Positions 1-8,200 of a DNA stretch of 64,000 bases are shown in pieces. The notes under the pieces are model-generated. The model had not been told where the DNA came from. It searched no databases and saw only the letters and a list, made by a program, of their open reading frames with translations. The stretch comes from Phytophthora colocasiae (Eukaryota > Oomycota > Peronosporomycetes > Peronosporales > Peronosporaceae): assembly GCA_018806915.1 (NCBI GenBank), contig JAGKQI010000045.1:1302001-1366000 (forward strand), read 5' to 3'. How positions within the stretch are numbered: position 1 is the stretch's first letter; each line of letters starts with the position of its first letter. Made by a program: the position numbers and the translations under genes.

Positions 1-1
1 T

Positions 2-1033
2 TTTGCACCTAACGATGAAGCTTGGAAGTTGCGAAGTTCCCACATTAACGATCGACTCGATGATGCTCGGATTCTCGCGTCAATTAGGGGCCCCAGTCAG
101 AATGACCCTTGTCGTTTTTTGGGTCTCAAATGGTTCGCGAAGGAGTTGCCAGCAGTACTGACCGGTATCGTGAACCAACGCGATTTCCTCATCATAGAGT
201 CTTCAGGTTTCACACAGGACTCAAACGGCGAGAGAATTGGATACTTTTTGATGCACTCGGTCACTTTGAGAGCTGTTCCAGAGTTTTCACATTTAGGTAT
301 TGTCCGTGGCGTCATGAGCTTCTGTTACCTGTTTCGTCAAGGTAAACCTGGCAAAGTGGACACTTTTTGCCGTGGTTTCTTCGACTCCCGTGGTGAATTA
401 CCTGGTCGAATGTCCGTATCACTTGCTGCAGACGCTGCGATCTGCTGTTCGAATGTGGTCGACTACGGATACATCCGGAAATTACGGTGGTTAATGCAGA
501 ACGCGAGTAAAACTCGCAACCAAGACGAAAACCGAGCTTATCACTGTCAATCTTGTGACAAAAGTTTCGCCAAGTTTTCGCTCAGTTTGTCTTCAGCCTC
601 GGCATGCCAAATCTGCCACAAAGTCATGTGTTCCAAGTGCTACGTGGTTAAGAAAATAACCATGCATGTGTCGGACACTGGTTCAATCCAACAGTGTTCT
701 CTAAGCTTTTGTCTGAGCTGCTTGGTTCGAGCAAAGCAACTTTCGAGTTGGGATTTGGCTTTGAGGAATCTTGAAGCTTCTTCGAGATCATCGGGTTCGT
801 CATCGTCTTCAACGCCACCGATAGCTCCCGATTTCCATCTAAAACGAGGGAACAGAGCCTATTCGTTGCACGCAGGCACTCGGGCGTATCAAATGACCTT
901 CCGCCATGAGATTCAATCAGAACTCAACAGATCAACTAGTGACCAGACGAATGCGGTTGCTAACGAGAGATTTCGCTCATGGTCTCCACGATCTACAGGC
1001 CCAAACAGCGCACGTGGCGTAAGATTCGCATGA
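2..1033 (+). CDS. FYVE-domain protein, 5' truncated by the window edge
   Basis: The frame is open from the first bases of the window, so the N-terminus lies upstream. The last third carries a FYVE-type zinc finger: Cys pairs CQSC, CQIC, CSKC and CLSC at about residues 190-250, eight Cys in all, which would bind two zinc ions. The part before it (Gly/Phe-rich, ending in a segment on processing of a phenotype-neutral sort) resembles the START-like region that precedes FYVE fingers in many oomycete proteins; that link is from family knowledge. FYVE fingers usually bind phosphatidylinositol-3-phosphate on endosomes, but I do not see an intact RRHHCR basic patch, so lipid binding is not assured. 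The tail is Ser-rich and Arg-rich. The stop is a TGA at 1031-1033. It is convergent with the disrupted minus-strand gene that ends at 1063, with only 29 bp between the two. Confidence 0.7.
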   Translation, partial: FAPNDEAWKLRSSHINDRLDDARILASIRGPSQNDPCRFLGLKWFAKELPAVLTGIVNQRDFLIIESSGFTQDSNGERIGYFLMHSVTLRAVPEFSHLGIVRGVMSFCYLFRQGKPGKVDTFCRGFFDSRGELPGRMSVSLAADAAICCSNVVDYGYIRKLRWLMQNASKTRNQDENRAYHCQSCDKSFAKFSLSLSSASACQICHKVMCSKCYVVKKITMHVSDTGSIQQCSLSFCLSCLVRAKQLSSWDLALRNLEASSRSSGSSSSSTPPIAPDFHLKRGNRAYSLHAGTRAYQMTFRHEIQSELNRSTSDQTNAVANERFRSWSPRSTGPNSARGVRFA

Positions 1034-1062
1034 ATGGAAGTAAGTAATAAAAAACTATGATC

Positions 1063-2025
1063 CTAGGCCACCGGCACTGCTCCAGCTATTTTATGGTCTT
1101 CAGCGCTTGCATGATACCAGGTACATGATCGTAACTCCGACAATGTGCCGTGTTCGGGGTCCATGTACCAACGTAATAGTAACATATTGAATGTGCGGAG
1201 GATCTTTCTCGGTACTAAACGTGCTGCTAATAGGAGAAGGACGGAGGAGGCCTGGTAAATATGGTTTCCGTAATAGAGATATCCTGTGAGTAGCAGTGCT
1301 TCGACTGTCGTGCAGCGTTTGCCGTTGTACACGACGTACGCAATATCGTCGCAGTCTTTGAAGAGCTTCCTGAATAATCCTCCGATGCAATTTCTCTCGA
1401 ATGACGTGAGATTGTCTTGGTTTTCAGGGTCTTTGGACTCCTTCAATGGTAGATCTGATACTACATAACATGTAGCTTTCGGACTTAGTATCCGAATCCC
1501 AAACGATATCAACACAGCCACGAACCCCAAGCCAATTGAGATGACCGTGATAACAGAAGGCATGTTGATAGTGAATAGGATACACGAATCGTTCAGACCG
1601 CAGTATTTCGCTCCCCGGGCGGAGGTTTTTCGTAAAATCTCCGAGTTTTTAGTGATAATTGACGCGAGTGGAGTTCGCTGAACTGACAGAAGAATACACC
1701 CCACGCAGATAGTGGTGATAGGTTGTAGCGCCTCCCACGTGAGTCGGAAATGTCGATCTAATTGCTGGTCCCCAGACCGAGCCTTGACCAAATTAACGAC
1801 CGAATAGGAAAAAGCGAAAAAGCAGCACGTGAGATTCGCAATGGATTCGCTAGTCAACGTCCCCGTGCCCAGTCCGAGCATGTAAACGTCCGAATAGAAT
1901 ACGAGATGGTAGATGATCTGGGCGAGGTAAACAACCTGCATTCGCCCATTTTGGCAACGATACGCCCAGATTTGAGTTAGGAGTACAGATCGTCTGTGAG
2001 ACATCACCTGGTAGAGACTGACAAC
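1063..2025 (-). pseudogene. 3' part of a multi-pass membrane-protein gene split by a Gypsy insertion
   Basis: This is the C-terminal part of a host gene on the minus strand. It encodes about 320 residues with several hydrophobic stretches (for example around MVYLAQIIYHLVFYSDVYML-like and VITVISIGLGFVAVLISFGI-like segments), so a polytopic membrane protein is likely. I do not recognise the family. At 2025 the reading frame runs into the LTR of the Gypsy element. The other half lies at 14779-15861 in a frame that joins correctly across a single copy of the CAAC target duplication, which shows directly that both halves were once one gene. The apparent start inside the LTR is not the gene's own start. 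Confidence 0.75.
2022..2025. repeat. Target-site duplication, left copy (CAAC)
   Basis: CAAC lies directly before the TG of the 5' LTR and recurs directly after the CA of the 3' LTR. Joining the flanks with one copy restores an open frame in the interrupted host gene. Confidence 0.85.
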
Positions 2026-2602
2026 TGTCCCGAGTGAGAACGGTGGCCACCGTCTCGGGTACGGTCCCGACCGTTCCCCCTCTGAAACCCGATCCACGAC
2101 CCGTCGCATTGCGGAAGACCATATGTATGGCGAGGAGTTGTTTGAGCCGGCCCCGGTCGCAGCCAGCACGAGGGTGAGTGCGCGCCGCTATTGCTAGGGA
2201 AACGAGGTCTGCGCAGCCAAGAAAGAGCGTGGAGCGTGCGCCAGGTTGCGTGTGAGCTGATGCCAAGGACGGAAGACATGGACTAGAGCTACGCTGGGCT
2301 TAACAGCGCCCCGAGTATGTGTGAGGAAGGGGTGAGTGGTACCGTCGAGGAGGTACGGACCCGGGAAGGACAAGGAAGAGGACTCTGGAGGACGTGAGAC
2401 GTTGGAAAACAGTGAAGGAAGGGCGTGCTGGTGGAGGTCAGTCGTGCATTTACCTTGGGCACCGCAGCACAAGCCCCAAGTCAAAGAATAATCGCTTTTT
2501 ATATTTTTCTTTACTTTTTGTGGTGCGCTTTTATAGCTCTACCGTTCCGTTCTACTTGTAACCCGCAGCGTCTACCGTCCCGCCCAAGACCGACTCGCGA
2601 CA
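2026..2602 (+). repeat. 5' LTR of the large Gypsy element
   Basis: 577 bp, TG...CA, nearly identical to 14202-14778. Its first 50 bp are rich in inverted ACGGT/ACCGT motifs: a perfect 14-bp palindrome at 2040-2053 is enclosed by CCCGAG (2029-2034) and CTCGGG (2054-2059), and a second ACGGT/ACCGT pair sits at 2061-2074. An AT-rich stretch with TTTTTATATTTTTC lies near 2494-2510 and may hold promoter or polyadenylation signals. Confidence 0.93.
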
Positions 2603-2928
2603 CGTGGTGGAGAAGCAGGGTACGGCATTCGTTGTCAAGTAAGAGCAAGTCGGAAGAGCCCGTGGAGTTGAAGAACCCGGCGTGTACGCGGTCTGGTATC
2701 GAGTCCAGACGGTCACGGTTGAGAAGCAAAGTCTCGGGGGCGCAGGGAGCGCGGAATTCCCGAGTTTGTGAGTTCCCACGAAACAGAAGTTGGAGTATCG
2801 GGAGTATTGGTCAGAAGTAGAAGACGGTCCGGAAGAATTGGAAGTGAAGCGTTGAAGTATTGGAAGTGAAGTATTGGGGAATTGAAGTATTGAGGAATTG
2901 GAGTTTGGAGGTATTGGAAGTTTGAAGA
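2603..2928 (+). other. 5' leader of the large Gypsy element with short GAAGTATTGG repeats
   Basis: No ORF starts here. The primer binding site should begin just after 2602; a TGG triplet occurs 2 bases in (and again 5 bases in), as expected for pairing with a tRNA CCA end, but I could not assign the tRNA. From about 2840 to 2925 a degenerate tandem repeat of roughly GAAGTATTGGAAGT occurs several times before the Gag start. Confidence 0.55.
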
Positions 2929-5100
2929 ATGTCCGGGATTGGAAGAAGAGATGGAGGGAAAGGTACCCCAGGCCGAGGGAACAGTGGTCGTGGGGGTGGA
3001 CGGGCCGGAGGTCAGAAGACCGTCCGGGTCCTGTCCGAAGTGGAGCGATTAGAAGAGGAAGAACGGTCGCGCCAAGCAGAGGCTTCGCGTAGTGGCAGTG
3101 GAGATGCCCCGCTTAGCCTGGAGAAGAGAGCAGAAGCAGAAGAAGATGATGAACCGTCGGTGGGAGTCAGCACGGCCGCTGGTCGCGAGACGTTGAGGCA
3201 GGAGTTGAGAGATGATCTCCTGACGGCTGGTGCTGACGCCGGCGATGAGGAAGAGAAGCCGGACGAGCCGGAACCCGCCGACGAGGAAGACGAGAGGGAA
3301 GAAGTAACGGAGGAGCCGACCGTGGAGAGCACGGTCCCGAGCGCTCCATTGATGAATCCGGTGTATGGTTCGGCACGGTTGGCAGCTCTGTACGCTGGTC
3401 AGCAGATGTATGAAGGTTACCCGGACTACGACGCCTATGAACGTGCACACATGATGTACCCTACGGAAGAACCGGTGATGAAGGAGGAAGTGGTCGAAGA
3501 AGTCCCTATGAGGACGCCTACTGGGTTTATCTCGAGATACACGGGAACGGAGAAGCGTCGCACGGACCGTCCCCTTGGATGGGGTTGGGGAACACTGAAC
3601 GAGGACCCGTATGAGGTGAAGACGGAGGCGGCTGCGCCGTTCGCGTGGGATCAGCAGGACGTACCGCTCCGGTCTGCGGTGACTGCTGCGTCGTCGGCCC
3701 CGCCGATGACCGAACCGCTGCCCGGAATAACGACTCCTATAGGCGTTCAGTCGCCTGCGACCCAATCAGTGGGTACACCTAGACAAGCGCCTCTTCGTAC
3801 CAGCGTGTCTCGGGGGCCATCCCTAGCTGGAACCCAGACGAGCGTCCCTCGGACAGCGTACGCTGCGCCGACGCAAGGATGGAGACAGCCTACTGTCCCT
3901 CCTGTGCCGACGAGGACTGTGTTGGGAGGGCAACGAGTGTTAGTTGGGCCTCCCCCTGGAGCTTATGGACAGTACGGTGGTGGGTATGGCGTTCCTAGAC
4001 CGCCTCCGCCGCCCAGGATCTACGACCTGACGCAGAAGATGTCAAACGTGATGAAGGTGTTGCCTATGTTCTATTCAGACACGGCCACGGTGGAGAAGGC
4101 GCGTGACTTCTGGGAGCTGTTCGAGGCGCACACAGGACAGTTGCCCGACCGAGAACGGTTGTTGGTGTTCCGTCAGAAGCTGAAAGGAAGAGAGGCGGAA
4201 CGGTGGTGGAGCAACTCCAGGATCAAAACATTCGCTACTCTCAGGGTTCGATTCCACAACCAATTCCTGAGTAGGACGGCTGACGAGCTATGGGATCGGT
4301 TGCATACTACTAAGAGACAGAGGGGTGAATCGGTGGAAGATTGGGGCGATCGAGTCACGGACTTGTGCGACTCGCTCGACTATCCGAACCCGCAGATGCG
4401 GTACAAACTGTTCCGTCGAGGTCTCAGGAACCGTCGGATGCTGGCTGCTTTGGATTCTAGCCCGGCCCGCGACATTCCCGAGGCGTGTGAGTGGTTGATG
4501 TCGAAGGACATGCATCGGCCTAGTGAGGAAGACGAGGAGTTCTCGGACGGAGCTCCAGAAAGTAACAAGAACGGTCATTCGTCGTCCGCGGTGGACGCAT
4601 TGACTCAGCAGTTGCAGACGTTCATGGCCCAGCAGCAGCTTTGGCAGCAGCAACTCATGGACGAGCGCAAGGCTAGACCTTCGTCACCTCGAGGACGGTC
4701 ACTGACCGTAGCTGCCACTACCGCAGGGAACGCTCCTGCGACTGGGGACGGAAACAAAAGAAGCTATCGTGGAATCAGGATGGCGGAAGATACCCGTACG
4801 CAGGAAGGTGAACCGGTGTGTGGCCGATGTTACTACAGGGGACATGGTCGTGCTACATGTATGAGAAGGACGATGACTTGCCGGAGGTGTAATCAGTATG
4901 GTCACGTTGCAGCTGAGTGTGAGCTCCCTTATAATGGAGGTCAACTAGGAGGACGGAACGGAGCTCCCTCTAACGCTCAAGGGTTCAGGTGCTACTTCTG
5001 TGGAGAGAACGGTCATCCAGTGGCCCAGTATCCGACGATCGCTGCCTTGAAAGGATTGGCGGCTGGATCGACGGCCCAGCCTGCGGCCCCTAGGAATTGA
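2929..5100 (+). CDS. gag: Gag polyprotein of the large Gypsy element
   Basis: 723 residues from an ATG at 2929. The first 130 residues are very acidic. A capsid-like region of the retrotransposon Gag family lies at about residues 380-525 (pattern FWELFEAHTG...ERWW...F...F). Three zinc knuckles follow: two intact CX2CX3GHX4C knuckles (about 630-643 and 651-664) and a third at about 688-702 in which the last Cys is replaced by Tyr, so it may not hold zinc. Gag packages element RNA into virus-like particles. The ORF ends at a TGA (5098-5100), and the same frame stays open beyond it into pol. Length is longer than usual for Gypsy Gag. Confidence 0.93.
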   Translation: MSGIGRRDGGKGTPGRGNSGRGGGRAGGQKTVRVLSEVERLEEEERSRQAEASRSGSGDAPLSLEKRAEAEEDDEPSVGVSTAAGRETLRQELRDDLLTAGADAGDEEEKPDEPEPADEEDEREEVTEEPTVESTVPSAPLMNPVYGSARLAALYAGQQMYEGYPDYDAYERAHMMYPTEEPVMKEEVVEEVPMRTPTGFISRYTGTEKRRTDRPLGWGWGTLNEDPYEVKTEAAAPFAWDQQDVPLRSAVTAASSAPPMTEPLPGITTPIGVQSPATQSVGTPRQAPLRTSVSRGPSLAGTQTSVPRTAYAAPTQGWRQPTVPPVPTRTVLGGQRVLVGPPPGAYGQYGGGYGVPRPPPPPRIYDLTQKMSNVMKVLPMFYSDTATVEKARDFWELFEAHTGQLPDRERLLVFRQKLKGREAERWWSNSRIKTFATLRVRFHNQFLSRTADELWDRLHTTKRQRGESVEDWGDRVTDLCDSLDYPNPQMRYKLFRRGLRNRRMLAALDSSPARDIPEACEWLMSKDMHRPSEEDEEFSDGAPESNKNGHSSSAVDALTQQLQTFMAQQQLWQQQLMDERKARPSSPRGRSLTVAATTAGNAPATGDGNKRSYRGIRMAEDTRTQEGEPVCGRCYYRGHGRATCMRRTMTCRRCNQYGHVAAECELPYNGGQLGGRNGAPSNAQGFRCYFCGENGHPVAQYPTIAALKGLAAGSTAQPAAPRN

Positions 5101-5141
5101 CGGGGACGTGAGGAAGGGGAGGAGCGAGCCACTCCTTCCTC
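5098..5141 (+). promoter_or_regulatory. Candidate stop-codon readthrough signal: UGA-CGG plus stem-loop between gag and pol
   Basis: The Gag stop is TGA at 5098-5100, followed by CGG. Nine bases after the stop, 5110-5119 can pair with 5132-5141 (eight Watson-Crick pairs GAGGAAGG/CCTTCCTC, then a G-U and a G-C), leaving a 12-nt loop. No other stop occurs in this frame until 10765. UGA followed by CGG and a downstream hairpin at about this spacing is the established type II readthrough arrangement. That it works here is inference. Confidence 0.6.
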
Positions 5142-5208
5142 TTGTCTGGCGAATGGCTCGAACGGTGACCGTGCTGAGGAGGAGTTCGGGAAAGAGAAGA
5201 CGGTTGCC

Positions 5209-8200
5209 GTGGTGACGGAGAGTGAGATGAACGAGAAAAAGAAGAAAAAGAAGAAGCCGCGAGGGACGGTGAAAACCGCGCGGAATGCAGAGAAAAAGAG
5301 ACAAAAGAAGAAAATGAAGATTGAAGAAAAAGGAACGGAGAGAAAGGAAGACGCCCGTGTGGAAGAGAACGGTGAACGTCGAAAGAAGACAGTGCGGTTC
5401 GTCGATGAGGTAGAAGCGGGTGGTAAAGCGACCCGTGAGTCGGCGGAGCCCGCCTACACGTTGGAAGAGGCTGTCGAAGACGGCCTACTGGAAGAGGAAG
5501 TACTCGAGGACGACGAACTGTCAGATGAGGGGTTGTCATTCGACCTCTTCGACGCCTCTGGTGCCGAAGTTGAGGAGCGAGCGGATTCAGTAACGGAACG
5601 GGCCGAGGTAGGGGACGGAGCGGACGTCGTGTCACCCGCGGAACACCCTACAGACTGCTTGTTCACGGACGCGGAGCTTGAGGCTCTCGAGTCTAGGGAT
5701 CGTGAAGGGACGCCTGGTGACCAGGATGGAACGGAGATTTTCAGCGAGTCAGAAGAATACGAAAAAGAAATTGAGGATCGTTTGCACCCTTTGGATGAAG
5801 CTGATACTATGGAACGGATACGGTTGAACGCAGCATCTTTACGAGAGCCCTCTACCGAGGAACTGTCCTCTCTATTGGACGTCCCGCTCGACGTAGTCGA
5901 GCGTACTCGGCGAGCGTCCCCAGAAGGCGGTGATTCGCCTGAGTACTGGCAGGGATGGTTCCGCGAGACGCTCGAGAAGACCGAAGAAGCCAAGCGTGCT
6001 AACCGCGATTTCAAGTCGTCAGTCGTGCAGGTAGTGGGACGAACGGTGTTAAAGGGACCCAGCGCGCGAAAACCTAAACCGTTTAGAGAGCGAGACACGA
6101 GTCCAAAGGAAGAATCTACTACGGAAGAGGAAGTCAGTGCTAACATCTTGTCGCAGCTAGAGGACTTCGCGGCGTCCGTCCAAGTGCCGGGTGCAGGGAC
6201 TGTGGCTACGAAGCCGGAGTCCGTCCTGAGGAACCGTGTCGTCGTTTCACCTACTTTGGCGAGGACCGTGGTCCAACGTGCAGTGTACTTGTTCCTGAAG
6301 GAAGCCTTCCAACAGGAAATCACTCCGTTGCGCGACAAAGTTCCGAAGGCGGTCCTGATCAAACTGGAGAAACTAGCGAAGGGAGTCGCTGCCTCCAGGA
6401 GCGTTCGGAATTTGGATTGGGGACGGTTAGAGAGGACGGCTTTGGAATATTACGACGAGAACGCGACGATCATTTGGGAGAAACTGATAGAACGGAGGGA
6501 AGTAAGAGAGGACCCGGCGATTGCTGCTAAGAGACGAGGTCGGCAGCGTCTTGAGATTGACTTCGAGGCCATGCTTAGACCGTACGCAGAGGTGTTGATG
6601 AATGCTGAACTGTTGCTGAGTGATGAAGATGTGGTAAGCTATGTGGACGTGGTGGGACCGCCGCCTGGAACGGTTGCGCCTCCCCCTCGCCCGGGCCTTG
6701 TTGAGGTCGTCACGGTGGAAATGCCGGACGGGTTCGGTGTGTCGGAGGGAGACATGGATGAAATAGAAGTCTGCACGGTGGTTGAAGACGGTCGACGCGT
6801 GGTGTGTGCTGTTGGGAACTTCGAAGCGTTATCAAGTGGATTTATTGAGTGTTTGCCTTCTCGTTTACTCGTGGATACGGGAGCTACACTGAGTTTGGTA
6901 GATAGCCGTGTGCTGAAGCGGCTAGGACGGTCGACGAAGACGCTGAAGCCGTACGAAGGATCGGTCAAGAGCTCCTCCGGACATCAGTTGAAGATCCGAG
7001 GGTGGGCGAGTTTGTCGTTACGAATGGGAAGTGCGGAGATTTCGCTGAGTTTGGTAGTCGCGGATCAGTTGCATGTAGACGCCATCCTGGGGGTAGACGC
7101 TCTTGGAGCGTTCGGAGCGGTCATTGATGTGGCTGAGCGTCAGCTCCTGCTTAAGGACTCAGGCGAGGTGTTGCCCCTTGGGGGTATGGTTGTACAGGAC
7201 GCTTACATGGCGACGATGGTGAAGTCAATACGCCTGCCGCCTAAAGGACAGGCTTTAGTCATGGCAAAGTTAGTAGGGACACCGGAGGAAAAGGCTACGG
7301 TGCTCATTGAAGGCGCTGTATCCCTTCCCCCTACACTGTGTGTGGCGCACTCGTTGAGTACTGTGGAGGACAGTCAAGTCATAGTTGAAGTCTGTAACGC
7401 ATCTACAGAGGAACGGTGGATTCGCCGTGGTACGCCGGTTGCGTGCGCTTCAGTCGTTCCGGAGTCGGCTTTCGGCCAGATGCAGACGAAGGATGGAGCG
7501 GTACCGAGGAACCCGGAGACAGCGGAAACGGACGGTCGAGTGCAATCCATGACAGGAGCGCTTGAAGATCAGATTGCTGAGAAGGAACGGAAGTCTCGGC
7601 CGGAAGTGCCGCCTGACAAAGCCACGGTCAAGGCTGACTTTTCGCAGTCGAGGCTGACGGAGGAACAGAAGCGGATATTTGAAGCAGAGCTGGACAACTT
7701 TAGTGACCTGTTTGTCGAGTCTTCGGCGATGCCGGGACGGACGGAACTGCTACACTTCGAGATTGACACGGGCGATAGTCGGCCCATCAAACAGCAACCG
7801 TACCGTGTATCAGTAGCGGAAGGAGAGGTGATGGAAGCGGAAATACAGCAGTACTTGGACGCGGGACTGATCCGTCCATCGAACAGTCCGTGGGCTAGCC
7901 CTGTTCTCATGATAAGGAAACCGGACGGTGGTATCCGATTCTGTATAGATTATCGCAAGTTGAACGCAGTAACGGTGAAGGACTGTTACCCGATGCCGTT
8001 GATCGATGATATTTTGGACGTGCTCGGGGGTGCCCAGTTGTTTTCGACCATGGACATCGCATCCGGGTATTGGAACGTACCGATGGCGCTGGACAGTGTA
8101 TCAAAGACGGCTTTCACGTGCAAATACGGCCTCTTCGAATGGCTCGTTATGACTTTTGGCCTCTGTAACGCTGTACCCGCGTTCGAACGATTGATGGAGA

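Noticed and set aside
3012..3765. Minus-strand ORFs overlapping Gag
   Set aside because: They are antisense shadows of the acidic, Glu-rich gag sequence (Ser/Arg-rich translations), with no domain.
4246..4258. tRNA-like B-box (GGTTCGATTCC)
   Set aside because: It lies within the Gag capsid coding region and no A-box or cloverleaf surrounds it.
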